A DNA stretch of 64,000 nt from Vibrio tapetis subsp. quintayensis (GTDB lineage: Bacteria; Pseudomonadota; Gammaproteobacteria; Enterobacterales; Vibrionaceae), in NCBI RefSeq assembly GCF_030409945.1, contig NZ_JAUFQV010000026.1:62001-126000 (forward strand), read 5' to 3'. The stretch's first letter is position 1. Each line of letters opens with the position of its first letter. Shown here in pieces: positions 45,075 through 54,000 of this stretch. The position numbers and the translations under genes are program-made. The notes beneath the pieces are model-generated. The model had not been told where the DNA came from, did no database searches, and saw nothing but the letters and a program-made list of their open reading frames with translations.

Positions 45075-45105
45075 ATCATAAAACCTCACCTTAACTTGAG
45101 GTAAA
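45075..45105 (-). promoter_or_regulatory. SoxR-type promoter of the VOC gene
   Basis: On the minus strand TTTACC, 19 bp containing CCTCAAGTTAAGGTGAGG, then TATGAT. The -10 is close to consensus and the spacer has the MerR-type length. Confidence 0.8.
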
Positions 45106-45128
45106 GGACTAATTTGGATGAATTGATT

Positions 45129-45320
45129 TTAAGGAGAGGTCTTATTTTTTTTCAGGTATTTAATTACCGTCCAGATGAGATAGCCCATAACGCCGACGAT
45201 GAGTGCAGAGCGAATGAGAATAGGCGCATCATGCTCTAGTTGAGTTACATGCGGTGCGATACTGGCATACAAGCGACTGGTAAAAAGCAGCCCCATTACT
45301 AACATAACGATTTTATTCAT
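45129..45320 (-). CDS. Small membrane protein
   Basis: About 63 residues (67 if the upstream ATG at 45332 is used). Two hydrophobic stretches (KIVMLVMGLLFTSRLYA and ILIRSALIVGVMGYLIWTVI) are followed by a basic tail KYLKKNKTSP, so it is probably a two-helix inner-membrane protein with the tail inside. The start is uncertain; only a weak AGG precedes either ATG. Family not recognised. Confidence 0.55.
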   Translation of the reverse strand: MNKIVMLVMGLLFTSRLYASIAPHVTQLEHDAPILIRSALIVGVMGYLIWTVIKYLKKNKTSP

Positions 45321-45332
45321 GTGGCCTGCCAT

Positions 45333-46007
45333 TCAAATAGTTGCGTTGCACAGAACAAATGATGGATTACTCACTCAACGAAAGCAGGATTTGTTCTGTC
45401 TGAAGATAAAATAATGCGCTCCTTAAACGTGCCCGTCAACGCTACATCGAGCAAGCTAACGTTTCAGTTTTGAACGAGATTTAATCTGTTGGCTGAGAGT
45501 AGAAAGGTAAAGAATATGCAACTAAGTTTTAATGTGAGCGGTTGTGCGTTGCTCTGTTTTTGGCTTGAATACAACGCATGTTGAAGAAAAAATCGCCTCA
45601 AAGAAAACGGTGAATTTGAGGCGATGTTGGTGTCTAAAACTATTCTGTTCCCTCAACGAAATGAACGACCCCTAAGGGGGAATCGGATTTGTTTGACTGT
45701 CAGTCATCCCCGCTATTTCTTACTTGTTTGAGTCGGCGTTGTATTCAAAGCCTTCGATTCAAGAAGTGGGATTGATAAGTACCTCGGTGGCCTTGATCGT
45801 TTGGTTCTCGATATCGGACATTATAAAAACTCGAACTCAATCGGTTTCTGTGAAAGCTTAATCAAGGGTTTGGAAGGTGGGAAAGATGAGTCGGTGTGCT
45901 TGCGCTGACTCGGAGCTGGACAGAAACGATTTACGGCCACTGAGCTAAACCGTTTCTATCAGATTAGAAAAAGTATCTTGAAACCTTAAGCGCTTGTCAT
46001 ATGGTAT
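45333..46007. other. Gene-free region bordering the accessory block
   Basis: 675 bp without a complete gene. It contains a hairpin and decarboxylase-tail copy at 45592-45690. The part 45700-46000 has no recognisable ORF. It may be scar sequence from insertion of the OLD/HEPN operon. Confidence 0.55.
45592..45690 (-). pseudogene. Remnant of a PLP-decarboxylase 3' end with its terminator (copy 1)
   Basis: A hairpin (ATCGCCTCAAA/TTTGAGGCGAT) is followed by GATGTTGGTGTCTAA and a minus-strand reading KQIRFPLRGRSFR ending in TGA. The intact decarboxylase at 54120-56003 ends KQIRLPLRGRSFR with the same flanking hairpin and spacer. Similarity fades quickly upstream of that tail. Confidence 0.7.
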
Positions 46008-47771
46008 TTACGACGTAGCCCATTCAACCATTTGATTTACAAATGGATGGTCTTCTAATACATCTTCAACATTGTTCTCTTTTAGATCTAACTTAAAGGC
46101 TATCCAATCTCCTGTTGTTTTTGCTTCCAAAGATAGGTGCTTCTCGATTGCTCCTTTTGTCCACAACCAATAGTTTTGCTCCTTCAAGCTTTCATGTAGA
46201 GCGGAAATAACCTCGGATGTACCTTGCTCATCTGCAAATAATTCGTACGCTTCATAAGCCTTTCTGCCCCCAGTTTTCTTAGGTAGCACACCACCTTCAA
46301 GCTCAAAACCATTTTGAACAGCAGATGCCGATAACATCGGTATAGCTGTAGTTAAATTCTCATCATCTTCTTGAAGTAAATTCGCACTTCTAGCTGTAGT
46401 GAAAACATAGTCGAGGTCAACCAGAGCTTTGAAAGGAATACCGATTCGACGGAGAATTCTCCCCATTTTATGTATGCCAGCACATCCGTCACCTATGACT
46501 AGTGCTGTCTTATGAGCATTAAATGAACGCCCACAAGCTTTGAATAAATCTGGTAGCACTGAGAGTTCTGTAGCGCCTTCTGCGATCAACACTCTGTCGG
46601 CAAACAAAATTTGGCTCATGTTATACACTTCAAACAAGATTCGAGCTTGGTTCGCATTCCCTTCAATTACCGCTTTGATAGCTTCAGCAATTCTCTCCGA
46701 AACGATTGTTTGTTGGTGTTCATTTTTGCGAACGATACTTGTGTTAGGAACATCTTCTTGTTCAACCATTAAAGCCGAGTGAGTTGTAAATACAATTTGA
46801 TACCCACTGTCACTCAAAACTTTCAGGGCATCTCTCACTAACTCTGTCGCTTGTGGGTGTAAATATAGCTCTGGCTCATCAATAAGAAGTAATGTTGTTT
46901 GCCCAGACTCTGCTTCTGTTTGTGCTTCTGCGAGCAATCGAATTAATGCCATTTGAATAGAACGTTGAGCACCGTGACCTAGTGAGTCTACATCGGCACT
47001 ATCACGCCCGATCTCTTGAACCTTAATTGTTCCATCAGTAAATAATTTCGACAGCGATGGTGTTGGTATATGTACTTTGATTGATACCCCCGGGAAAAAA
47101 TCTTGAACTCGCTGAGTTGCTCGTTGATCGAAGTCATCGAGTGCGGCTAATCTTTCTCCGCCATCGAAATTCAATTTTTTCCCTATAACATTCAATGCAT
47201 CTATCAGTTCATGCTGCTCTTCTTCTATTCTGGAGCTTAGTAATTGCAATAATTTACCGATAGTAGAGCTTGTCTTAAATTTTGAGACGTCATCGGTTGC
47301 ATTGTCCATTGATTGGACAAAAATTGGCTCAGGGAAGAGATCATGTAATGCTTCTTGTAAACCTCCCGGGTTTACTTTCCATTCCCATGTATCGTCCTCA
47401 CCTTCACCACCCTTTGAAACGTAAAGCTTACGAAGGGTTTTAGCACCACCCGGTGACTTTTGGACAAGGCGAACAAACATAGACTCTTCTTCAATGTAAG
47501 GAGAAATACTTGCCTTATGTTTTTCATCAATGGCATTTAATAGCTCATCACTTATGCCTGAAATCTTCGCTGTGACAATAACCTCATTCGCTACATCATT
47601 GAAATCTTTGTCCGCTAAACCTGTAGGGCGCAAGAACCACTTGATCGCCTTTAGAAGATTTGATTTACCAGCATTGTTATAGCCTACTAGTGGAGAGTAT
47701 TTTTCTAGATTTAAGGAAACATCAACGCATGAGCGGAAATTCCTAATCCTAATCCAATCAATTTTATGCAT
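46008..47771 (-). CDS. OLD-family ATP-dependent nuclease (AAA ATPase plus Toprim)
   Basis: 587 residues. The N-terminal ABC/SMC-like ATPase has Walker A GYNNAGKSN (30-38), signature LGHGAQRS (about 264-271), Walker B LLLIDEPELYLHP (about 294-306) and the H-loop TTHSA. A Toprim domain begins at about 392, with VLIAEGATE (Glu398) and the acidic VDLDYV (D452, D454). This is the OLD nuclease layout found in Gabija GajA, PARIS and several retron systems. The gene is 47 bp after the HEPN-like gene on the same strand, so they form an operon; no helicase or reverse transcriptase is near. Anti-phage function is inference. Confidence 0.9.
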   Translation of the reverse strand: MHKIDWIRIRNFRSCVDVSLNLEKYSPLVGYNNAGKSNLLKAIKWFLRPTGLADKDFNDVANEVIVTAKISGISDELLNAIDEKHKASISPYIEEESMFVRLVQKSPGGAKTLRKLYVSKGGEGEDDTWEWKVNPGGLQEALHDLFPEPIFVQSMDNATDDVSKFKTSSTIGKLLQLLSSRIEEEQHELIDALNVIGKKLNFDGGERLAALDDFDQRATQRVQDFFPGVSIKVHIPTPSLSKLFTDGTIKVQEIGRDSADVDSLGHGAQRSIQMALIRLLAEAQTEAESGQTTLLLIDEPELYLHPQATELVRDALKVLSDSGYQIVFTTHSALMVEQEDVPNTSIVRKNEHQQTIVSERIAEAIKAVIEGNANQARILFEVYNMSQILFADRVLIAEGATELSVLPDLFKACGRSFNAHKTALVIGDGCAGIHKMGRILRRIGIPFKALVDLDYVFTTARSANLLQEDDENLTTAIPMLSASAVQNGFELEGGVLPKKTGGRKAYEAYELFADEQGTSEVISALHESLKEQNYWLWTKGAIEKHLSLEAKTTGDWIAFKLDLKENNVEDVLEDHPFVNQMVEWATS

Positions 47772-47818
47772 TTTATCCTACCAACTTACCTATACCAAAT
47801 AACGCTGCGTTAGATTTT

Positions 47819-49237
47819 CTATGTAAACGAAGCTAAAACAGTTTGGTAACGAGTGTCTTTACCTAGGTTAGGCAATTGCTGTGAAGTCGCAGCTGAAATA
47901 AACCCAATTGCTTGTAATGAAACTTGATTCGTAGTGCGACTAGTAAAGTAAGTCGCTAAGTTTTTATAGCCTTGATGACATGAAGGTAGACACAATCTTG
48001 ATGTTACTTCTCTATCAGTCAAAAGACTTACAAACTCTTTGATTTCATCATCACCAAACTTTACGAGCATACTGTCGTAATAGGATTCAGCCATTGTAGA
48101 TATACCATGACCATTCCCCATTTTTGCCATTACGATCGTTTTAACGTATTGCTTACGCACTGAATCAGGCACAACACCTGTGGATGATACATATGAGTCC
48201 AAAATACGAGCATGAGCTGGTTCATTATGAAAATTATTGTGACCAATATGAGCTGTATATAGGTTGGCAATTTTCACCGATAACTCTACAGCCAACGTAT
48301 CTTTAGGAAGGTAAGGTAATCCACCAACAATAGTTAAAAACTCATTTGCAGCATCCTTTCGGATGATTTCACCATTTGAAGCATAAGTGGCATATTTTAG
48401 ACCACACTCAAACCGAACTGCCTCTGGAGCCATCAGCCAAGACTTAGAACAAATTAGACGTATGTTATTTTTAATTTGTACTGTGGCATTTGGCGCGGTG
48501 TACATGCCAAACAATGTTCTAAGTAATGACGTTCCAAGATCTTGAGGTAAATGCTCTAACCCAGCATTAATATGGTCAGCATCTGTTGTACTCAGAACAT
48601 TATTACGAACATTACCTAAAAAGCGTTTAATCTCGATTGCGACGCCTTCAGGTTCTTTACCTATTACTTCTCTTATACACGTCTCCAACCAAGCAATTAA
48701 CTGGAAACCAGTTAGATCATTTTGGTTAGGGTGAGCTGCACTAGCCCAATTTCTCATATCTCGAATGTAGTCCAAATGTTTATAACCGATATCTGACAGA
48801 ATCCCTGTCAGGTGGCACCCTCGGACTAACTCCCATTCATCAATTTTGACTAAATCATGTTCATCTTTCAGTTTTTTCCTGCGGTTTTCATCAGTAACCA
48901 CGCTGTCATAAAAGTATTCAATATCAAAACGAGCAACTTTTTCTCGTAAGTTAACAACCGTTTCGTCCCAAATAAAGTTTAATGCGGCATCAAATAAGCC
49001 AGCACCACATGCCGCTATAAATTTAGAAAGGTAGATTGAAGTGGTACGCTGACTTGCATCAATCAACGTAATAACTTCAGGTAAATTATTTATTACTCGT
49101 GACCTTTCAGACACAGGAACTAAAACTTGCTCGGTTGGTAAACCAAGTTCACCTAAGTATGTAGTTAATCCATTTGAAAATTGATCAACACCCGTTGCTA
49201 CCTGACTCTGAGATGTAACCACTATAGGATTACTCAT
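47819..49237 (-). CDS. Uncharacterised protein with HEPN-like R-x6-H motif, partner of the OLD nuclease
   Basis: 472 residues, start at 49237 with a strong GGAGG ribosome site. The clearest motif is DMRNWASAAHPN (Arg162, Asn163, His169), which fits the HEPN RNase pattern R-x(4-6)-H with a polar residue after Arg. It sits in a helical segment next to LIAWLETCIREVI. The N-terminal 150 residues and the C-terminal 270 are mostly helical, without other motifs that I recognise. Genetic linkage to an OLD ATPase/Toprim protein suggests a two-gene defence module in which this protein is an effector or sensor. HEPN assignment is tentative. Confidence 0.75.
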   Translation of the reverse strand: MSNPIVVTSQSQVATGVDQFSNGLTTYLGELGLPTEQVLVPVSERSRVINNLPEVITLIDASQRTTSIYLSKFIAACGAGLFDAALNFIWDETVVNLREKVARFDIEYFYDSVVTDENRRKKLKDEHDLVKIDEWELVRGCHLTGILSDIGYKHLDYIRDMRNWASAAHPNQNDLTGFQLIAWLETCIREVIGKEPEGVAIEIKRFLGNVRNNVLSTTDADHINAGLEHLPQDLGTSLLRTLFGMYTAPNATVQIKNNIRLICSKSWLMAPEAVRFECGLKYATYASNGEIIRKDAANEFLTIVGGLPYLPKDTLAVELSVKIANLYTAHIGHNNFHNEPAHARILDSYVSSTGVVPDSVRKQYVKTIVMAKMGNGHGISTMAESYYDSMLVKFGDDEIKEFVSLLTDREVTSRLCLPSCHQGYKNLATYFTSRTTNQVSLQAIGFISAATSQQLPNLGKDTRYQTVLASFT

Positions 49238-49272
49238 ATTTTCCTCCAAGATTCAAATGAAAATCTAACGCT

Positions 49273-49458
49273 TTATAGACGGTATTTTCCCGTATCCGCA
49301 ATCTCTCTATACTGCGCTCGATCTGTATGAAACTCAATGCGCTTCAGGGTGTTGTGTGATTTTGGTATACCAATAGAGAATCGATTACGGAAATAATCCG
49401 CATAGAACACCAAGCTCATCAGGATTAGCACTACTAGGGTAAAAAATATGAGATACAC
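49273..49458 (-). CDS. Possible small membrane protein upstream of the OLD/HEPN operon
   Basis: 61 codons from a GTG, 35 bp ahead of the HEPN-like gene and on the same strand. The first 20 residues are hydrophobic (YLIFFTLVVLILMSLVF) and the rest is polar and basic. There is no clear ribosome site. It might be a third operon member or a chance reading frame. Confidence 0.35.
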   Translation of the reverse strand: MYLIFFTLVVLILMSLVFYADYFRNRFSIGIPKSHNTLKRIEFHTDRAQYREIADTGKYRL

Positions 49459-49737
49459 TCAAAGAGGCCATTCACTCTAAAAAGCTTTGGGGCAAAAGTG
49501 AGCTAGAAACGTGCTTTGCTCAGGGAACAAGCAAGGCGGTTGTTGGATTCAGTGTCACTACAACCGACACCAACCTAACTACATGTGACGCCTACGATTC
49601 TCTCCCTGCTTGCATCCCCCTCTCATTGTTAATTGAATGTCAGTTTTTGAGTTCTCTGACATTCACCTGAAATTCAAACTAAGGCTATGAGGCAACATCC
49701 CAACCCTAAAGAATAATGTATGGTTAGGGATTAACTA

Positions 49738-51066
49738 ATGGATCACCAAAATTTATTAGCAGTAGGGCTAATTGCACTTACCATTTCAGGATGTGGTGGC
49801 GAAAGTTCATCAGGGGAGGGCAGTAAGAATGCGAAACCGAGTCATTCGAGTAACCCTGGGGGATCATCAACAGTCACTGTTCAGCAGCCAGATATTAAGA
49901 TACTCAAGAGCAATATGATCTTTGCTATTGAAGGTCTTGTTGAAAAGGGAGGAATGGTAAATCCTTATTCATCGATTCCTGTTAACGCCAATCTTCCGGC
50001 ATTTAAGGGGGGAGATACCCCAAAGGTTGATATAACCATTCCTGTACCGACGATCATCATCGATAACGGGAGTAATCTAGTTAACGATTGGCACTGTTAC
50101 GAAGCCGTTGGATTAACCGCACAAAGAAAAAACCATCAGTTATTTGTTGATGGTGTCATTTCAGAATATCGATACGACATGAAAACCAACGCCTGCTCTA
50201 GCGAGAGTTTAGGAACGTATGTATTCAACAATGCCGTCTTTGATAACGCCTTAACGTTTGCAACGGTTGGAAGTGTGGTAACAAAAAACAAGAGCGGTAT
50301 TGAGGTGAATTTACCCACTTACCAATTTATAGCATTGGCTTATGGTCATCAGTCAAAACAGCGATTTGGCGATGCATGGGAGCTGATGCAGCGAAAGAAA
50401 ATTGATGCAGCTGCAAAAGATGTAGGAGCTCGGATGTTTGCATTAGATACGTCCTCTGGGAATATTCATTTGAATCTAGGTTCGCTCAATAATGATGCGG
50501 TTATCGACTTCGCCTCTCTGGATAAACACCAAATACTGAAGGGTTCGATTTGGGGCATGCCAGGGCAAGGTGTCGCAGACGAAAAATGGTGCAAAATTGT
50601 GAATATTCCCGATGATTTAAGTCAGGAGAGTATCAAGTATCAATCAATCATTTCGACTAATTGCGCAAGGTCGACATTGCGCTACTGTGATTCGTTTGGC
50701 TCGTCATTTTCAAGTGGAAACTACCCATCGGTTCCACCGATCGCATGGGATAACGGCACGGCCAGCAATGCTCAATTGAATTCAGACGAGCAGTACCGAA
50801 GAAATGCACAAGGTCATTTTGTCGTCAATAGTGCCGGCCAAAATGCGTTTGTTTTATCTTCTAATACCTCCATAAGCCCTATCTTTGGTTACACAAGCCC
50901 AAGAAGCGATGGCAAGGTTAACGATGCGGGCCTCAATAGCTGGGCAGGACATGCAGGGCACTGTCAAAATGTTATGAATAGTAAGCATACGAAAATGGGG
51001 ATTGGGTATAAGAACAGTAAAAGCGATTTAGCAAAGATGTCTTACTGGACTCAAGACTTTAATTAA
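49738..51066 (+). CDS. Lipoprotein with a CAP/SCP-like C-terminal motif
   Basis: 442 residues. The signal ends in lipobox ISGC (Cys19), followed by a Ser/Gly-rich linker (GGESSSGEGSKN). The body is beta-rich and unrecognised, with a cysteine-rich stretch near 290-320. The C terminus LNSWAGHAGHCQNVMNSKHTKMGIGYKN resembles the CAP/SCP domain end (W-x-S-x-GH-x-x-N-x-M...MG-x-G). The first half of a CAP domain is not evident, so this may be a derived family. It should be exported and anchored to a membrane. Its 3' end (from 51012) is duplicated at 54001. Confidence 0.7.
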   Translation: MDHQNLLAVGLIALTISGCGGESSSGEGSKNAKPSHSSNPGGSSTVTVQQPDIKILKSNMIFAIEGLVEKGGMVNPYSSIPVNANLPAFKGGDTPKVDITIPVPTIIIDNGSNLVNDWHCYEAVGLTAQRKNHQLFVDGVISEYRYDMKTNACSSESLGTYVFNNAVFDNALTFATVGSVVTKNKSGIEVNLPTYQFIALAYGHQSKQRFGDAWELMQRKKIDAAAKDVGARMFALDTSSGNIHLNLGSLNNDAVIDFASLDKHQILKGSIWGMPGQGVADEKWCKIVNIPDDLSQESIKYQSIISTNCARSTLRYCDSFGSSFSSGNYPSVPPIAWDNGTASNAQLNSDEQYRRNAQGHFVVNSAGQNAFVLSSNTSISPIFGYTSPRSDGKVNDAGLNSWAGHAGHCQNVMNSKHTKMGIGYKNSKSDLAKMSYWTQDFN

Positions 51067-51334
51067 CCTTACCGAGACAATATCGCCTCTAATTCGAGGC
51101 GATATTGATGTCTAATAAAGCTGCATTTCCTTAACGAAATGAACGGCCTCTAAGGGGTAGTCGGATTTGTTTGAGTGTGTTTGCGACTCTGGGTTTACTT
51201 ACCTTACTGTGTTTGATGGATTCAAATAACTGGCAGTTGAATGCGCCCGGCTGTGAAAGGTCGTGGCATAAACTGTCGATTAGGGATTTGTCGACGTCCC
51301 ACATAGTGAAAAGATGAACATAATGCCGCTGCTC
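51012..51334. repeat. 323-bp direct repeat, copy A
   Basis: Aligns without gaps to 54001-54323, with about six mismatches (roughly 98% identity). It spans the lipoprotein 3' end, its terminator and the start of the decarboxylase 3' pseudogene. The offset between copies is 2989 bp. Confidence 0.9.
51078..51107. terminator. Bidirectional terminator (copy A)
   Basis: Perfect 12-bp stem CAATATCGCCTC/GAGGCGATATTG with a 6-nt loop, just after the lipoprotein stop. Confidence 0.75.
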
Positions 51335-51524
51335 TCTTTGGCAAGCGAATAACGGAAAATAATCTCCTCAATGGGTTGGCAAAATATTCCCAAAGTACGA
51401 TTGGAGAAAGGCCGTTGCGCGAACCTGAAAAAGTGGTGTCGGGTGAGCCAATGTATTCTGGGTTATCGGGAGGAGAAACCATGAATTTCTGCTTGGTCAT
51501 GTAAACACCCGTCAGCTATGGTGC
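51124..51524 (-). pseudogene. Decayed 3' fragment of the PLP decarboxylase (copy 2)
   Basis: About 400 bp matches the last part of the intact decarboxylase (54120-56003), ending in the same RLPLRGRSFR tail. It has a small deletion after 51334 and a larger one (about 165 bp) near 51390. Homology stops at 51524, and a REP-like motif follows at 51534. It cannot make a functional enzyme. Confidence 0.88.
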
Positions 51525-51533
51525 TTCTTATGC

Positions 51534-51553
51534 TTAAGCGCCTGTCCTTTTAA
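51534..51553 (+). repeat. REP-like motif at the pseudogene breakpoint
   Basis: TTAAGCGCCTGTCCTTTTAA matches the core (AAGCGyCTGTCCTTTTA) of the repeats around the RAYT at 19292-19485. It lies 10 bp from the point where decarboxylase homology ends. Confidence 0.6.
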
Positions 51554-51602
51554 AAATAAGCGAATTTTTAGCACTTCTACAACTGTATTTTCTAAACAAG
51601 AT

Positions 51603-52493
51603 TCAACCGCTTTTTGTTGGTTCGTCGCTTAGCGCCTCTACAAGCCAATTAAAAGCTGAGCTCTCGGGTCGTTTAATGGAATACAGCATATCAAGGGTAA
51701 CTTGTGAAATGGGGCGTCGTTCAAATTTGGGGTAAAACTGCATCAAGCTCCCAATCGCTTGGCGTTCTTCAAAAACAGATTTCGGCAACATGCACCAGCC
51801 AGCATCCATTTCAACCCAATATAGTTGATCTTCCCTTGTTGCCGCTAACAATATTTCCGTTGAAAGCTGTTGAGCTTCATTCTCAGCGCTATCTCGTAAA
51901 TCGAGTATGACTTGTGGAATATTCATTAATTGGGTTGAACTTGAAATATCAGTATTTGTCAGTTCACCGTCAGGCGCACAGGCAAAAACGAACGGCATAG
52001 ATTTAATGGTGGCGCTTTCACAATCGATTGGGGGTTTCGCTTTTAGCAATAGGCGAATGTATATATCTAACTTTCCTGTTTGTAACCCCTCAAGTGACTC
52101 CTCTTCGGTCAGTCTGAGTACTTGAATGCTAGTATGTGGGAAGCGTTGTTGAAATTGTTCGAAAATAGACTGAAACTCAAGAATAGGTATTACTTCATGC
52201 AGCCCTATTTTTAGAACGGGCTCATATGTATCGTCGCGAACTTCAGTATACGACTGAATTTTTGCGATTTGACGATTAAGTATGTGAGCATCCCCTAGCA
52301 CTTTCTGGCCAAATTCCGTTAGCTCTAACTTCCAACCTGAACGATCAAAGAGTGTATACCCCAATTCATCCTCAAGTGCAGATATTGCCAAGCTCACCGC
52401 GCCTTTCGATTTACCTAACGTTCTTGCAGCTTGCGAAACAGAACCGGTGTCGTTCACAAGGATTAAAGTCTGCAATTGCTCGAGTGTAAACAT
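51603..52493 (-). CDS. LysR-family transcriptional regulator
   Basis: 296 residues. The N-terminal HTH (LEQLQTLILVNDTGSVSQAARTLGKSKGAVSLAISALEDELG) is typical LysR. The ligand-binding domain starts near residue 90. It is divergent from the serine hydrolase gene with 110 bp between them, the classical LysR/target arrangement. Confidence 0.92.
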   Translation of the reverse strand: MFTLEQLQTLILVNDTGSVSQAARTLGKSKGAVSLAISALEDELGYTLFDRSGWKLELTEFGQKVLGDAHILNRQIAKIQSYTEVRDDTYEPVLKIGLHEVIPILEFQSIFEQFQQRFPHTSIQVLRLTEEESLEGLQTGKLDIYIRLLLKAKPPIDCESATIKSMPFVFACAPDGELTNTDISSSTQLMNIPQVILDLRDSAENEAQQLSTEILLAATREDQLYWVEMDAGWCMLPKSVFEERQAIGSLMQFYPKFERRPISQVTLDMLYSIKRPESSAFNWLVEALSDEPTKSG

Positions 52494-52513
52494 ATGGATG
52501 TTCCAGGAATCTA

Positions 52514-52530
52514 GTTTAGATTTTTTAAAC
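52514..52530. promoter_or_regulatory. Candidate LysR operator
   Basis: GTTTAGATTTTTTAAAC is an interrupted dyad (6 of 7 bases pair) with the T-N11-A style spacing, lying between the divergent lysR and hydrolase genes. Confidence 0.45.
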
Positions 52531-52603
52531 GACTTGTTTTTTTTAGTTTAGATGCTTCGCTGTAAAATACAACCAACTTAAAAAAACTGATTTAGGAATA
52601 CTT

Positions 52604-53881
52604 ATGAAACTTTCAACTATTTGCACTTCTATTGCTGCTTCACTCGTTTTAGCGTCTTCTTTGGCTATTGCAACACCTTCTGACATCAACCCAAGTGAAG
52701 GTTATACGCAGCAGCAATCGGCACAATTTAAAAAAGACTTTGATATTAATACTTATCAGCTAGCGGTTGATGAAGATTTAACAAGGTTTACCTACTTGAA
52801 TATGTCTGAATTCTTCAATCATGAAATGATCGCTAGAAAAGGCCAAGTAACAGAGCTAGTCACTAAAATTGATAACAATATTGGTGATGTAAAAGTAAAT
52901 ACCAGCCACGGCGAACTCACATTAGACCAATGGACTAAAGACCACCTAGATGGTGTTATTGTGGTTCACAAAGGTAAAATTGTTTATGAAAAGTACCCTC
53001 GCATGCAAGCGCAAGACAAACATTTATGGTGGTCAATCAGCAAAAGCGTTACCGGTACTTTGCTAGGTATGCTCGAAGTTGAAGGCAAGGTTAACATTCA
53101 AGACAATATTGAAAAGTATATTCCAGAGCTAAATGGTTCTGACTGGGCTGGTACATCGGTAAGAGATATCGCTGAAATGGCGTCAGGTATGTCGGGCCTC
53201 GAAGCAGATGATCCAGAAGCATATACTAATCAGGAATCACCTTACGGATTATTTGAATCGAGCCTTGGTTTAGTTGGGCAAACGCCGAAAACAATGAAAT
53301 CTACTTATGACTATATGACGAAGTTAGAGCGTCTGAAAAACTCAGGTGAGAAGCATGAATATACCTCTGTTAATACTTTCGTTCTCGCTTGGTTAATTGA
53401 GAAGGTTACAGGGCAAACTTACGCTGAAGTCATTGAAGAAAGAATCTGGCAGCACATCGGGGCGGAAAATGACGCAATGTTACAAGTGTCACCTTCAGGA
53501 GCACCAGGTGCTCACGGTGCAATCAGTTCAACACTGAGAGATTTAGCTCGTTATGGCATGTTGTTTACCCCTAGCTCAAATAAAAAAGGGGTAATTTCAG
53601 ACAAGCTTATTAAAAATGTTCAAACCATGGGACGTCCTGAAGTGCTTAAAGCAGGTATAGGGTTTGATTACTTCAACGGTTACTTCTTAGGTGATTTGCA
53701 ATCAACTGCTTACCAGTGGGATGGCATCATGACAGATGGTGACTTTGCTAAAGCGGGTTATCACGGGCAAACGTTATACGTATCGCCTGACAAAGATTTA
53801 GTGGTTGCTTCATTTGCAACGAACCAAGCTTACTATACTTTTAGTTACGCTCGCCAAATTGCCAAGAACTTGGCCAAGTAA
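52604..53881 (+). CDS. Exported serine hydrolase (beta-lactamase/class C-like)
   Basis: 425 residues. A Sec signal (about 1-23) is followed by a serine beta-lactamase-like fold. The nucleophile motif is SISKS (Ser-x-x-Lys) after HLWW, the Tyr motif is YTSVNT, and HGAISSTLRDLARYG follows. Such proteins include esterases, DD-peptidases and 6-aminohexanoate-dimer hydrolases as well as beta-lactamases; resistance cannot be claimed. It is probably controlled by the divergent LysR. The pair sits between the two copies of the 323-bp repeat. Confidence 0.88.
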   Translation: MKLSTICTSIAASLVLASSLAIATPSDINPSEGYTQQQSAQFKKDFDINTYQLAVDEDLTRFTYLNMSEFFNHEMIARKGQVTELVTKIDNNIGDVKVNTSHGELTLDQWTKDHLDGVIVVHKGKIVYEKYPRMQAQDKHLWWSISKSVTGTLLGMLEVEGKVNIQDNIEKYIPELNGSDWAGTSVRDIAEMASGMSGLEADDPEAYTNQESPYGLFESSLGLVGQTPKTMKSTYDYMTKLERLKNSGEKHEYTSVNTFVLAWLIEKVTGQTYAEVIEERIWQHIGAENDAMLQVSPSGAPGAHGAISSTLRDLARYGMLFTPSSNKKGVISDKLIKNVQTMGRPEVLKAGIGFDYFNGYFLGDLQSTAYQWDGIMTDGDFAKAGYHGQTLYVSPDKDLVVASFATNQAYYTFSYARQIAKNLAK

Positions 53882-54000
53882 TTAGCAAGCTCATTTATAG
53901 GTAGCTTACTTAATAAATAGTTTACTTGAAGTTTTCCAGTTAACAGGCTGAGTTAACCGTTACAGAGCGTACCGTGATCATTTGCTCGTTACCTGATATT

